NCBI GenBank assembly: GCA_026874595.1
Contig: CM049320.1
Span: forward strand, 48,186,714 to 48,250,713
Source of the DNA: Sipunculus nudus
Lineage: Eukaryota; Annelida; Sipuncula; Golfingiida; Sipunculidae
Length of the DNA: 64,000 bases
Direction of reading: 5' to 3'
Positions 22,979 through 36,432 of the stretch are shown here, piece after piece. Every line of letters starts with the position of its first letter. Within the stretch, counting starts at the first letter, position 1. The notes under the pieces were generated by a model. That model saw nothing but the letters and a program-made list of their open reading frames with translations. It was not told where the DNA came from and searched no databases. The translations under genes and the position numbers were made by a program.

Positions 22979-24297
22979 AATACAGATTGTTCTTTCACCT
23001 TGTACCAGGGGTTGGACGGTGTACATACAGATTGTTCTCTCACCTTGTACCAGGGGTTGGACGGTGTACATACAGATTGTTCTCTCACCTTGTACCAGGG
23101 GTTGGACGGTGTACATACAGTTTGTTCTCTCACCTTGTACCAGGGGTTGGACGGTGTACATACAGATGGTTCTCTCATCTTGTACCAGGGGTTGGACGGT
23201 GTACATACAGATTGTTCTCTCACCTTGTACCAGGGGTTGGACGGTGTACATACAGATGGTTCTCTCACCTTGTAACAGGGGTTGGACGGTGTACATACAG
23301 ATTGTTCTCTCACCTTGTAACAGGGGTTGGACGGTGTACATACAGATTGTTCTCTCACCTTGTACCAGGGGTTGGACGGTGTACATACAGATGGTTCTCT
23401 CACCTTGTACCAGGGGTTGGACGGTGTACATACAGATTGTTCTCTCACCTTGTACCAGGGGTTGGACGGTGTACATACAGATTGTTCTCTCACCTTGTAC
23501 CAGGGGTTGGACTGTGTACATACAGATTGTTCTCTCACCTTGTACCAGGGGTTGGACGGTGTACATACAGATTGTTCTCTCACCTTGTAACAGGGGTTGG
23601 ACGGTGTACATACAGATTGTTCTCTCACCTTGTACCAGGGGTTGGACAGTGTACATACAGATGGTTCTCTCACCTTGTACCAGGGGATGGACGGTGTACA
23701 TACAGATTGTTCTCTCACCTTGTACCAGGGGTTGGACGGTGTACATACAGATTGTTCTCTCACCTTGTACCAGGGGATGGACGGTGTACATACAGATGGT
23801 TCTCTCACCTTGTACCAGGGGTTGGACGGTGTACATACAGATTGTTCTCTCACCTTGTAACAGGGGTTGGACGGTGTACATACAGATGGTTCTCTCACCT
23901 TGTAACAGGGGTTGGACGGTGTACATACAGATTGTTCTCTCACCTTGTACCAGGGGTTGGACGGTGTACATACAGATTGTTCTCTCACCTTGTACCAGGG
24001 GTTGGACGGTGTACATACAGATTGTTCTCTCACCTTGTAACAGGGGTTGGACGGTGTACATACAGATGGTTCTCTCACCTTGTACCAGGGGTTGGACGGT
24101 GTACATACAGATTGTTCTCTCACCTTGTACCAGGGGTTGGACGGTGTACATACAGATGGTTCTCTCACCTTGTACCAGGGGTTGGATGGTGTACATACAG
24201 ATGGTTCTCTCACCTTGTAACAGGGGTTAGATGGTGTACATACAGATGATTCTCTCACCTTGTACCAGAGGTTGTACGGTATAAAGAACATACAGGG
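22979..24297 (+). repeat. 45-bp minisatellite, about 29 copies
   Basis: Units read CAGGGGTTGGACGGTGTACA, then TACAGATTGTTCTCTCACC and TTGTAC. Variants are few and mostly at fixed sites: ATTG/ATGG, TACC/TAAC, GGTTGG/GGATGG. Each unit carries TGTACATAC. The period is a multiple of three, which leaves several frames open on both strands for up to about 450 codons; the same array is open in overlapping frames on both strands, which argues against coding. The last two units before 24,297 are diverged and lead into the related 62-bp array. Confidence 0.97.
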
Positions 24298-24354
24298 TTT
24301 GTACATTGTATGTGTTCACAATGTACATGGGTGTTTGATGACTCTATACTAAAC

Positions 24355-25300
24355 CATGTGCCAGTGGATGTACAGTATATACAATGGTATGTGATACCAG
24401 TACTGTCACCATGTATCAGGGGTTGTACAGTGTACAGTATATACAAGGGTACGTGAAACCTGCACTGTCACCATGAATCAGGGGTTGTACAGTGTACAGT
24501 ATATACAAAGGTATGCATGGATACAAGCACTGTCACCATGTATCAGGGGTTGTACAGTGTACAGTATATACAAGGGTATGTGATACCAGCACTGTCACCA
24601 TGTATTAGGGGTTGTACAGTGTACAGTATATACAAGGGTATGTGATACCAGCACTGTCACCATGTATCAGGGGTTGTACAGTGTACAGTATATACAAGGG
24701 TATGTGATACCAGCACTGTCACCATGTATTAGGGGTTGTACAGTGTACAGTATATACAAGGGTATGTGATACCAGCACTGTCACCATGTATCAGGGGTTG
24801 TACAGTGTACAGTATATACAAGGGTATGTGATACCAGCACTGTCACCATGTATCAGGGGTTGTACAGTGTACAGTATATACAAGGGTACGTGATACCAGC
24901 ACTGTCACCATGTATTAGGGGTTGTACAGTGTAAAGTATATACAAGGGTACGTGATACCAGCACTGTCACCATGTATTGGGGGTTGTACAGTGTACAGTA
25001 TATACAAGGGTACGTGATACCAGCACTGTCACCATGTATTAGGGGTTGTACAGTGTAAAGTATATACAAGGGTACGTGATACCAGCACTGTCACCATGTA
25101 TTGGGGGTTGTACAGTGCACAGTATATACTATGGTATGTGATACCAGCACTGTCACCATGTATTAGGGGTTGTACAGTGTAAAGTATATACAAGGGTACG
25201 TGATACCAGCACTGTCACCATGTATTAGGGGTTGTACAGTGTACAGTATATACTATGGTATGTGATACCAGCACTGTCACCATGTATTAGGGGTTGTACA
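24355..25300 (+). repeat. 62-bp minisatellite, about 15 copies
   Basis: Units read ATCAGGGGTTGTACAGTG, then TACAGTATATACAAGGGTA and TGTGATACCAGCACTGTCACC plus ATGT. The segment TGTAYCAGGGGTTG-AC-GTGTACA is shared with the neighbouring 45-bp unit, so the two arrays descend from one ancestral unit. Variants AGTATATAC plus AAGGG or TATGG, and TATTAGG/TATCAGG/TATTGGG, alternate in blocks toward the right end. Confidence 0.96.
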
Positions 25301-26030
25301 AACATGGGGGGAGACATGGGGACGGGAGAGAGAAGTGTCGTCTGGAGCCGAGCAAGTTTAGGGCCTGCTTTATCTTGACTGACTTGTAACCTGGCGTTGT
25401 GTATTATTGACCTCTAGCAGGTAATGTGGCCGTGATTTACATAACAGTCCCATGAAAGGCTTTAGCCCACTGGTGATAAGTGTGGGACTATAAACACTTT
25501 AAACTTCAGATGTACTCCTAGTAATCAACTGTATAGTCCAGCATGAAAGAATAGTCCAGTGTTAATGACATGCCTTGTTAATGTACATACACACTTTGTA
25601 TATTAGTTGAAAGAACAGTTGCGAAATATCAGAACACAAACATGTAGAAAAATGGACAAATTAGGGTGTCTTGTAAACTTTTGGCCCAGACAATTCAGTG
25701 AAAGCTTTTGAGGTCAAAGTGATTGTCAGTGCTATATACTTGTCAACATGTCTGATCCCTAATAATTTGTCTTGTGGAATGTATTCACTTTTTTCTGTCC
25801 TGATTTTCACACAATTTTAACATGATCTACACTTTAAAATATATATAATAATTGACTTTTTATGAAAGTAGTCATTAGAGCATTTGGTTAAAACAATATT
25901 TTATTGCAAAGCAAACAGGATAGGAAAACAGGGCACAGCCCTATATCAGTTCCTCTCCTCAAAATTTTCCTGCAGTGATCACCTGGTTAGAGTAGAATTA
26001 TGGGGACAGTTATGACATGAACATCTACAG
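25301..26030. other. Intronic stretch, nothing recognised
   Basis: Unique-looking AT-rich sequence between two minisatellites. Confidence 0.5.
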
Positions 26031-26555
26031 GAGAACATGTGATGTAATAATAGCAGTAGTATGTTTGAGACAGTTAACGTGTGATGCAATAATTGCGGTA
26101 GTGTGTCTGAGACAGTTAACATGTGGTGTAATAATTGCAGTAGTGTGTCTGAGACAGATAACATGTGGTGTAATAATTGCAGTAGTGTCTGATACAGTTA
26201 ACATATGGTGTTATAATTACAGAGGTGTGTCTGAGACCGTTATCATGTGGTGAAATAGTTGCAGTAGTGTGTCTAAGACAGTTATTATGTGGTGTAATAA
26301 TAGTGGTAGTGTGTCTGAGACAGTTAACAGGTGGTGCAATAATAGAGGTAGTGTGTCTGAGACAGTTATCATGTGGTGAAATAGTTGCAGTAGTGTGTCT
26401 AAGACAGTTATTATGTGGTGTTATAATAGTGGTAGTGTGTCTGAGATAGTTAACAGGTGGTGCAATAATAGTGGTAGTGTGTCTGAGACAGTTAACATGT
26501 GGTGTAATAATAGTGGTAATGTGTCTGAGACAGTTAACATGTGGTGTAATAATCC
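26031..26555 (+). repeat. 42-bp minisatellite, about 12 copies
   Basis: Units read GTGTGTCTGAGACAGTTAAC, then ATGTGGTGTAATAATAGTGGTA. A longer pattern of about four units repeats once (GTTATCATGTGGTGAAATAG near 26,237 and 26,363), a higher-order duplication of about 126 bp. One unit is three bases shorter. Confidence 0.95.
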
Positions 26556-29500
26556 TATTCCATATGTCCGGATCACATCTGCTCCTCAAATGAAACAAGT
26601 GTTTGTCATTACTTTTTATATATATATATGGTTACTAATATATGTAATAGGAATAGAGTGATTGTATGTATTTTACACAAACATCCATCATTACTCATAT
26701 ATTTATGATCAGTTAAAATCTTATTGGCTACAAAATGGCATTAAATGTGTAAACTGCGGGTCTTTATCTTGTAAACTGGAGCTGTCTGATTGGAGTGCCC
26801 TGTGGAACAAATAAAACCCAGACCTTTTTGTTGTATTGATCCAGAACACAAAATTACTTCTTTCCTCAGTGTGGATGATTTGTTTACTGTGTTCGATGCC
26901 TTTTTGGTGGGATGTTTATCATAATAACAGTGTTGTTTGTGTTAGCAGAATGTGTGTGTATTGACTCCTCACTCATAATGTACTCTTATTGATGGTAAGA
27001 AATGAATCATGTTGTATAATGACATGTTAAACCAGCTGTCAGGTACCAGGGGTTTCTATAGGAGGTATTCTTGTACATCATACAAGCTTGTTATATAAAT
27101 GAAACTTTTTTAGTACAGTGTTCCTCACGACCAGGGATTCAAATGATTTGATTAAATATATACAGGTATAATACCAAATCTGTAAAATTTAGTTACAGAT
27201 TCAGTGATTGGTTCATGCTTTAAATGTCATTTTATTCTATTTATAAATTTGTAATTTAAAAATATGGAATTTCATGCAAGAGTTTGTGTATTATGTAGTA
27301 TTCCTATTTGAAAGCAGTTCTGTTCAGGCAAATTTCATGTGCCCAGATCAAGAGAGAATTTATATGACTGCATTATCGTAAAATGTCCAACATCAGAAGC
27401 TTAATGTTAGCTCTCTGAAATCAAGGAACATTTGAGTTCATTTTCAAGGCTAATTTATAGAATCCCGTTAAGATGAGAAGTCTAGATTTCCTTGAAATAG
27501 AACAAAGCTACCACATGCAAAACCCTTGACAACAAGTTTTTCAGTGCTTGCTATGGGCATTTGGCCATCAGATTAAATAGGAAATTTCCTGGAGAGTGAC
27601 AGATCCTAAGTTATCAAAATTGCCATCGTCTGCCCGGAGAGTAGCTCAAGGGATTATGTTGCCTTTGCAAGACGATCTATTGATTGAATTGAAAGAAAAC
27701 GGGGAGCAGGGACAAATTAATTTTCATGTATAGATTGTGAGTTCCTGCCTAGGGACATCAGTAAATACCCGGGTATCCCCACCGTCAGTAAATTCCTCCC
27801 CCTGTAACGGCTCGTGATGGCCTAGGGACGGGGATGATAATGATTTGGTGAGGCGGAGTCCCTCTGGTTGGTGGCTGCAGGCACACATCATGCCCTCCTG
27901 TTTGAACCTTCTTTAATAAACTGGGTAATTCCTGTCCCAAACAGCCATGGGTTAGACATAACATAAAACCAGCTAAAACAGATACATCAGACCCCACACT
28001 ACAGGCTTCACAGTGTGTGAAAACTGGATCACTATAAGAATTATAAGGGTCAGTCTAATATTACACTGGTATACTGAACACACTCTCCATGATTAATTAA
28101 TATTAAACTGCATTCTCATTTAAAACATCAGTATCATGTGTTTTCATGTATAGCGTATTATCATGCATTACATATAACTATATATAATATTACAATAGAC
28201 CAGATCTTTCACAATGAATAGGATTGTGTATTTATGTGCAATCTGCATCAGTGATTTTACATTACATGTATATGATTTATAATCAGATGTAATATAACTT
28301 TTTTTTATATAATATTAACAAGTTTTCATTCACCATGTACTGATACTTTTGTTATGTACCCTTAACAAAGTTACATCCTCCTCAGGTTAGTGAACAGAAC
28401 TCACACAATATATGATTACACAGGTTACACTTTATGTTGTACTATTACACTGTCATGTAGTTTTACACCAATTTCTATTGACTCTGTAATATTACACTGC
28501 TTTTGTGGTAGATCTCACAAACAGGGACATAAATGGACGATACTGAAGAATCTGCTACAGAGTATGTCCTGCGGAATAAGGTCATAAATAAATATCAGGT
28601 GCAAGTCTGTGACCAAGTAAAAATACTCTGCCATAATTTCAGCTTTTGAAATTAAATAAACTGATCAGCCTTTATAAGGCTCCTTCCCTATAGTGGAAAT
28701 CTTAATTATTTCATAAAATTTAACTGAACATATTCATGTATTTAGAATATTTTGTAATAAGAAAATATTAAGAATAATACTGACAATAAACAAATTTTAA
28801 TACAGTATCCTGCAACATATATTTGCAATAATTCATGATATAAGTCTGATAAATATTAAAAAAAGTCAACATTGATTTGATAATTTAAAAGGACAGTTTG
28901 GATCCGGTGGACATGAAATTTACATACAGATGATGTCATGAGTTTGATCTTTGGTTTTGGTGGCCTTACCTTAATTTAACAAGGAAGTAATTATCTTTGT
29001 TATTTATATTGAAAATCAGATTTAGTCTGGACTGAATACAGATCAGGAGTCTGGTCTTGAAGATATATATATATATATATCGTAAAATCATAGCCTGAAG
29101 CACTGATGTCGGGTGATTTCACACAGGACCTTGAGGCTTTTGAGCTGGTGTTTAGTGAACACGTACTGACAAATAAGTAACGTTAAGCTGTGTGTAGTCC
29201 AGGCCAGTGTACTAAAGGCGGTCAGCCATGCGGGCAGTCAGCGGGGAATCAGGTGTGCTGAGATTGTGACATTCCAACAGGGCATGCTCCAGATGGTTTG
29301 TTCTTCCAATTACCGCGTCCTTTATACCTGGAGGGGGGTGATCTGGGGCAGTCAGTGGCCACGTCCCCACCAAATCTCACGCAAGCTGTTTAAAGACCTT
29401 CCTTAGTTAAAATTTCCAAGGTGTAATGGGATTTATGTATATTGAAACTTGTGTCAATATTAGCTGTGTCCACCTGTTGAACACACTGGCTAGTTTTGTA

Positions 29501-30344
29501 CACCTGAGAGAGATATTATTACACCTGTTTGGATAAAATTTGCACTTGGTCTTAAATTGTGGACCAAGACGTTTGTGATTCTGTAATGGATAGTGTGTGG
29601 TGTATGTGCCTCAAATGAAATACTTGTGTTTGCCCAACTAATTATGGATGAAGGACACTTTTTCTGTGGCTAAAGGCCCCTTGAAAGCTCTGGCCATTAA
29701 TTCATATCAGCCATTAAACTGTCTCAAGTGAGGCCCCGGCCAGATTTAAGGCCACAGGTCATCAGGGCCGTGTTGCCACCTTTGACAGGATTGTTCTTGG
29801 TTGGTGGGAGGTCAGATTATACAGCATACACACGTACCTGTACCATCCCACCACCTGTGTCATATACCGCTGATTCTCAAATAAAAGGTTGTACCAGGAA
29901 TTGTTGATGACTGTTTGCCCTTAGTTATTTAAATAACATTCAGGATGTCCATTAACAATATAAATTTGTAATACAAGGTGATATATAAATGAATGAAAAA
30001 TGCTGAAAAACTGGTAATTATAAAACCAGAATAACTTTAATAAATCTAATAGAGAATAATTCTTTACTGACATATTATTGTATTCAATTTAATTAAAAGT
30101 CAAAAGTAATACTTGTATTGACATTATTGGACAAAATTATTGTAACTTGCAGGAAAAAAATACTAAAACAATAAAATAAAATCAAGTTTATCATGATTTC
30201 ACCTATTGTATGTTGGTATCAAGGGGAAACAACTATATAATATTATGTATAATATGTTTTGAAAGGATAAACATGTTTGACTGAAAGGCAAGCTCTGTAG
30301 CTTTGCATCTCAGAACATTTCATGTCATTTCATCTCTAAAGAAA
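26556..30344. other. Intronic stretch, largely unassigned
   Basis: About 3.8 kb of AT-rich unique-looking sequence. It includes an (AT)9 tract at 29,063-29,080 and a loose recurrence of ATTACACTG-like words around 28,250-28,500. No domain-bearing frame, RNA gene or bounded transposon was found. Confidence 0.45.
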
Positions 30345-31471
30345 GCAGTGTGTTCAGCTGGTCTGAAATCTTCTGGAGTCAGCAGTGTGTTCAACTGGTC
30401 TGTAATCTTCTGGAGTCAGCAGTGTGTTCAACTGGTCTGTAGTTTTCTGGAGTATAAGCAGTGTGTTCAACTGGTCTGTTGTCTTCTTGAGTATAAGCAG
30501 TGTGTTCAGCTGGTCTGAAATCTTCTGGAGTCAGCAGTGTGTTCAACTGGTCTGTAATCTTCTGGAGTCAGCAGTGTGTTCAACTGGTCTGTAGTTTTCT
30601 GGAGTATAAGCAGTGTGTTCAACTGGTCTGTTGTCTTCTTGAGTATAAGTAGTGTGTTCAGCTGGTTTGTTGTCTCTGGAGTCAGCATTGTGTTCAACTG
30701 GTCTGTAATCTATGGAGTAAGCAGTGTGTTCAAGTGGTCTGTAATCTTCTGGAGTAAGCAGTGTTTTAAGCTGGTCTGTAGTCTCTATAGTCAGCAGTGT
30801 GTTCATCTGATCTGTTGTCTCTGGAGTCAGCATTGTGTTCAACTGGTCTGTAATCTATGGTGTAAGCAGTGTGTTCAAGGGGTCTGTTGTCTCTGGAGTC
30901 AGCATTGTGTTCAACTAGTCTGTAATCCATGGATTAACCAGTGTGTTCATCTGATCTGTTGTCTCTGGAGTCAGCATTGTGTTCAACTGGTCTGTAATCT
31001 ATGGAGTAAGCAGTGTGTTCAAGTGGTCTGTAATCTTCTGGAGTAAGCAGTGTTTTAAGCTGGTCTGTAGTCTCTGGAGTCAGCAGTGTGTTCATCTGAT
31101 CTGTTGTCTCTGGAGTCAGCATTGTGTTCAACTGGTCTGTAATCTATGGAGTAAGCAGTGTGTTCAAGTGGTCTGTAATCTTCTGGAGTAAGCAGTGTTT
31201 TAAACTGGTCTGGAGACAGCAGTGTATTCAGCTGGTCTGTAGTCTCAGGAGTCAGCATTGTGTTCAACTGGTCTGTAATCTGTGGAGTAAGCAGTGTGTT
31301 CAAGTGGTCTGTAATCTTCTGGAGTAAGCAGTGTTTTAAGCTGGTCTGTAGTCTCTGGAGTCAGCAGTGTATTCAGCTGGTCTGTAGTCTCAGGAGTCAG
31401 CATTGTGTTCAACTGGTCTGTAATCTATGGAGTAAGCAGTGTGTTCAGGTGGTCTGTAGTCTATGTAGTGT
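30345..31471 (+). repeat. 36/37-bp minisatellite with ~145-bp higher-order units, about 31 monomers
   Basis: Monomers carry CAGTGTGTTCAACTGGTCTG then TAATCTTCTGGAGT. From about 30,680 rightward the monomers fall into a four-monomer pattern. One has CAGCATTGTG, the next AGTAAGCAGTGTGTTCAAGT, the next GTGTTTTAAGCTGG and the last TTCATCTGATCTG. CAGCATTGTG recurs near 30,684, 30,829, 30,901, 30,973, 31,118, 31,253 and 31,398, mostly about 145 bp apart. The left part (30,345-30,680) follows a different four-monomer pattern of about 147 bp repeated twice. Confidence 0.95.
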
Positions 31472-32581
31472 GTCTGGACATTGAGCTTGACTGTACTTTC
31501 TTGACTGAACAGTTAGTCAGGTGTCTGTAATTGAATAAAATGAACTCATGTGATGTTGGTTTTAGGAGTGGTTGCCATGGTTGCTATGTTGATGGTGCAT
31601 GATGGCAGGTCTGTGATACTTTCACTTTTTGTATTTTAATTACTAAGTCTGCCATGTCTGCTGAGTCAGGTAGTACAATCTGGCCTGCTGTCTTTCCATT
31701 TCTTGGGTGTCTGAATGTGTTCTTGGTAGCTTAATCATTTGTTCTTGAAAATTTGTACCAGTAATTTAAGTTTACAGCATTTCACATTCACTATCCCTGA
31801 GGTGACAAGGAATAGAGGAAGAAAAACAATACGGGAATAATGGTGGTGTAACTGGCTCAGATATCACAAGAAATAATGGAAGAGTAGAGAAAAAAATCAT
31901 ATTATTCAACAAAATATGGGGCTAAATAGTACTGGCATATGTATGTTAGGGTGAAAAAATCAGTGAACTAAAAGCAGTAATAGTGTGCTGGTCTGAGTTG
32001 TGTGGTGAGGTATACCCTCCCATGGGGTCCTGTATTGACTTGACTTTGCGGTGACCCCTCAGGACCTTGATTACAGGGTAGTGATGGCCAGCTGGACATG
32101 TAACTAGTCTGCCCCACATATTTACCATATAAACAGCCTTTAATTGCTTCATCATTCCAGTTGGCAAAACAAAACCCTGAATCTGTTTAGGTAATGTGGT
32201 TTTAATACATTACGGACATTACTTACCCAAGAATACAGGAAACCCAGACTACAGAGTGATGTAACCACACCTGGATGTAGTGAGAGCATGCTTACTGGCT
32301 CCAGATCAGTGAATATATGCTGAGTTAATGTTTATCATACTAAAACATCCTAAGTTGACCATGCTCTGACAGACAATCAGTAATTCAATTAATACCTGAA
32401 TCTGTTGGTGAACAGCTGGAACTTATGTAACGGTAACCATCTGTTCTAGGTAACTCTCTGTACTGGGTACTGCTTGTTGCCTGTTATTCCTGGATGAAGA
32501 TTAAACCATCAGATTATTTATAAAAAAAAAATTGGCTGACATGATGATGAAGTGCCCAGTCAGCAAATAAATTAAGTAATA
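31472..32581. other. Intronic stretch, nothing recognised
   Basis: Unique-looking sequence. The 73-codon minus-strand frame near 31,946-32,167 has no recognisable domain. Confidence 0.45.
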
Positions 32582-33404
32582 AACATTAGTATATGTCACT
32601 CTGAGTAAATCCAAACACAGAACATTAATGTATGTCACTCTGAGTGAATTCAAACACAGAACATTAGTGTATGTCACTCAGAGTGAATCCAAACACAGAA
32701 CATTTGTGTATGCCATCCTAAGTGAATCCAAACACAGAACATTAGTGTATGTTACTCTGAGTGAATTCAAACACAGAACATTAGTGTATGTCACTCTGAG
32801 TGAATTCAAACACAGAACATTAGTTTATGTCACCCTGAGTAAATCCAAACACAGAACATTAGTGTATGTCACCCTGAGTGAATCCAAACACAGAACATTA
32901 GTGTATGTCACTCAGAGTGAATCCAAACACAGAACATTTGGGTATGCCACCCTGAGTGAATCCAAACACAGAACATTAGTGTATGTTACTCTGAGTGAAT
33001 TCAAACACAGAACATTAGTGTATGTCACTCTGAGTGAATTCAAACAGAGAACATTAGTTTATGTCACCCTGAGTGAATCCAAACACAGAACATTAGTGTA
33101 TGTCACCCTGAGTGAATCCAAACACAGAACATTTGTGTATGCCACCCTGAGTGAATCCAAACACAGAACATTTGTGTATGCCACCCTGAGTGAATCCAAA
33201 CACAGAACATTAGTGTATGCCACCCTGAGTGAATCCAAACACAGAACATTAGTGTATGTCACTCTGAGTGAATCCAAACACAGAACATTAGTTTATGTCA
33301 CCCTGAGTGAATCCAAGGACAGAACATTAGTGTATGTCACCCTGAGTGAATCCAAACACAGAACATTAGTTTATGTCACCCTGAGTGAATCCAAAGACAA
33401 AACA
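32582..33404 (+). repeat. 39-bp minisatellite, about 21 copies
   Basis: Units read CCAAACACAGAACATTAGTG then TATGTCACTCTGAGTGAAT. Variant sites are AATCC/AATTC, CACTC/CACCC/TACTC, GTCAC/GCCAC and TTAGTG/TTTGTG. A run of eight to nine units is duplicated: the series at about 32,640-32,870 is echoed at about 32,890-33,110. The open frame across it arises from the 3n period; it also runs on into 33,623 without any recognisable domain. Confidence 0.96.
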
Positions 33405-35017
33405 AAGGTGAATAATGATCGACAGTCCTGTCAGGGAGTACAAGTAATAACAATGCAGCAGGGAGGGCTGACAGAACAGTTAATATCTTTTCTTTTAAAT
33501 TGTACTCAAACATGCAAAATGTCTACCTGGCTGTGGTGCTCCTGGTATGTTGGTGATACATTAACCAATGTGTGCACAGGTGGTCTTATCACAGAACTAA
33601 TGGACAATGACTCATTTAAGTAATCAATCCAGTCAGATTAATCATTTTTAATTAAATTGAGGGGAAACTTAATTTATCAAAGAGGAAGCCAGATTTTGTG
33701 ACTAATTGTTGTTCAAGCTTGTATGAGCTGTTAAGGTCTTGATTGCTAATGATTAAATTGTCCAAGTGAAGTAAATCACAAGGTATTGATGTATATCAGA
33801 CAGTCAGAACTGTCTGTCCACAGCCACTGTGTCAGGTGTGCTCAGTATAGGTTAGCTGTGCTGCTATTTATAAAACAATAGGACACCATCATGTGCAAGT
33901 TTTTAATTGTGACAGGACAATTATCTCAAATTCATGTTTGATGTGATCTGAATGTTGTCTGTGACAATATAAACTTTGTTGATGTAATAGATGTAATAAA
34001 AATAATGATATTTTGTGAACCACTTGATGGTATACCATTTGAAGTTGTGGCATGTCAGTCAGGTTAATGTTGTTTCTAGGCCAGTCAGTTTCTATTGGTA
34101 GATACTGGACTGAAACTTAAGGGACTTAAATGTTCCAAACAAATAACTGACTAATAACAATAAGATAAGTAGGTGGTAGATAAATGAATTGTTGGTATGT
34201 ACATAAATAGGTGGTATGCATTTTGATATTTTTATCAGTTGATTCATTGTGGTATTTCATAATCAAAATTTTATGAGGAATTCTAAAGTCCTTGAATTTC
34301 TTACCTGGAAGGGCAGAATTGCTTTATGTAGCATCCTTGTTATTTGCATCCTTGAAATGAAGAAAATGACCTGAAGTAATTTTTCCATGTTCCATAAGCC
34401 AAGTTAATATCCAGTCAATCCCTTCATATTTAACAGAAAGGAGAACATGCCATAAATGCTTTTGAGGCATAGCATGTTTCATCACACAGGAATATTAAAG
34501 GCATTCCAGACAATAAATAATTTCACAGTTCAGCCCCCAGGAACATAAAAGGTTGATTTATAGACCAGAACCATTTAAATGTATGGCATAATGCATCTTA
34601 ATTCTGCTCTACAACAGACCACATAATAGTGTGTCAGCTTTAATAGCCATCCACCTAAACAACAAGCAGACATTTTTTATTGTACAATAAAGGGCTGAAA
34701 TAGCTGAGTGAGTTAATACAGTGTTTTGGTCATAATGGCATGGATGTTGTATATATGATAGTGTTTTTGTTCAGACAGGACTGTGGCATCTTTGATCAGT
34801 GTGGTGTAAAAAGAACAAGCCATAATGTACAGCACGCAGGGCACTGTCAGCTCTCTTATAATCGTTGTGGTACTCTCATTTAAATTTATCTCATAGCATT
34901 GTAAAGTTTTCCATGGTAAATGCATTTTTAAGTACAATGGTAAAATAATTTTGTTCTTATTTTATGGATTTACATATATGGTGAGGTGGTATGCTTCAGT
35001 GAGGTGGTAAACTGGAG
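33405..35017. other. Intronic stretch, nothing recognised
   Basis: Unique-looking AT-rich sequence with no feature I can support. Confidence 0.5.
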
Positions 35018-35455
35018 AGCATAGTTTGAGGGGAAAGCTGGACAGGCTGTAAACTGCTGCATGGTTTGGTGGTATAGTTTGAGAGGACAGCTGGACAGGT
35101 GTTAAACTGCTGCATGGTTTGGTGGTATAGTTTGAGAGGACAGCTGGACAGGTGTTAAACTGCTGCATGGTTTGGTGGTATAGTTTGAGGGGACAGCTGG
35201 ACAGGCTGTAAACTGCTGCATGGTTTGGTGGTATAGTTTGAGGGGACAGCTGGACAGGTGGAAAACTGCTGTGTGGTTTGGTGGTACAGTTTGAGGGGAT
35301 AGCTGGACAGATGGTAAACTGCTGTGTGGTTTGATGGTATAAATTGAGGGGACAGCTGGACAGGCTGTAAACTGCTGCATGGTTTGGTGGTATAGTTTGA
35401 GGGGACAGCTGGACAGGCTGTAAACTGCTGTGTGGTTTGATGGTATAGAGGGGAC
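35018..35455 (+). repeat. 53-bp minisatellite, about 8 copies
   Basis: Units read GGTTTGGTGGTATAGTTTGA, then GGGGACAGCTGGACAGGC and TGTAAACTGCTGCAT. Variants include GAGAGGACA, GTGTTAAAC and TGTGTGG. The last unit is shortened before the array stops. Confidence 0.95.
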
Positions 35456-35885
35456 ACCTAGATGTTCTGATGTATGGATGTGGTTTTAGGCCACACAAGT
35501 GAAGCATCTGTTATTTTTTGTTGTGACCATCAGAGTGTGACAGCCTGAAACTTGAGAGATGTGCCGCGTTAATTGTTTACATTCCACTGACTTGCAAGGT
35601 ATACTGTGTTACTGCATGTTTGATTAAGTTACATGTCATTGTGTGCATGGATTAATTAGAAAAGATAGAAATATGTTTTATTCAAATAGAAAAGTGTCAT
35701 GAATTTTTAAAGGTCATTTCAATGAAGTGTTTACAAGGTTTTGAGTGAGGATTTTTAGACAGCCTCTTGTAATATAATGCTTGGTTAACCTGTCATATTT
35801 CATTTGTCAAAATATATTTTGTGTAGATTAAACAGTTTGTGAATTCTGAGGCCACCATCCTGAATACATAAATTATGCCTGTTTT
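35456..35885. other. Intronic stretch, nothing recognised
   Basis: AT-rich unique-looking sequence. Confidence 0.5.
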
Positions 35886-36432
35886 AGCCTCATGCCTTCC
35901 TTAGCCTCCTGCCTTATTTTCCTTAATTGGCCTTTTTCCTACTTCCTACCTTTACCTCTTGCCTTCCTCAGCATCTTGCCTTCCTCAGCATCTTGCCTTA
36001 CTTAGCCTTCTGCCTTCCTTGGCCATCTGCCTGCCTTGGTATCCTGCCTCCCTTGACCTCTTGCCTTCCTTGGCATCCTGCCTTTTCGGCCTCTTTCCTT
36101 TCTTGGCTACTTGCCTTCCTTTACCTGTTGCCTTCCTTAGCCTTTCTTGACCTCTTGCCTACATTGGATTGGCCTCCTGCCTTCTTTGCCCTTTTGCCTT
36201 CCTTGGCCTCCTGCCTTCCTTGGCCAGCTGCCTTCCTTACTCTTTTGACTTCCTTAGTTCTCTGCGTTCCTTAGCCTCCTGCCTTCCTTAGTTCTCTGCG
36301 TTCCTTAGCCTCCTGCCTTCCTTAGTTCTCTGCGTTCCTTAGCCTCCTGCCTTCCTTGGTCTCCTTCCCCCTAGGCTTAATGCCTTCCTTAGCATCCTAA
36401 CTTTTTTAGCCTCCAGCCTTCCTAAGTCTCTG
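35886..36432 (+). repeat. Pyrimidine-rich ~17-bp repeat (CCTTCCTTRGCCTCCTG)
   Basis: About thirty variants of TGCCTTCCTTGGCCTCC follow each other, making the plus strand strongly C+T rich for 550 bp. A tighter 35-bp sub-array (TTAGTTCTCTGCGTTCC then TTAGCCTCCTGCCTTCC) repeats three times at about 36,253-36,357. Long pyrimidine tracts can form triplex DNA or hold splicing-factor sites in RNA; neither is shown here. Confidence 0.92.

Noticed and set aside
22923-24306. Frames of 412-447 codons on both strands across the 45-bp array
   Set aside because: A 3n-period artefact: four overlapping repetitive frames with no unique domain.
32628-33623. A 331-codon repetitive plus-strand frame
   Set aside because: Made of 39-bp units (13 codons each) with a short random tail. 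No signal peptide, domain or splice context; variants do not respect codon position.
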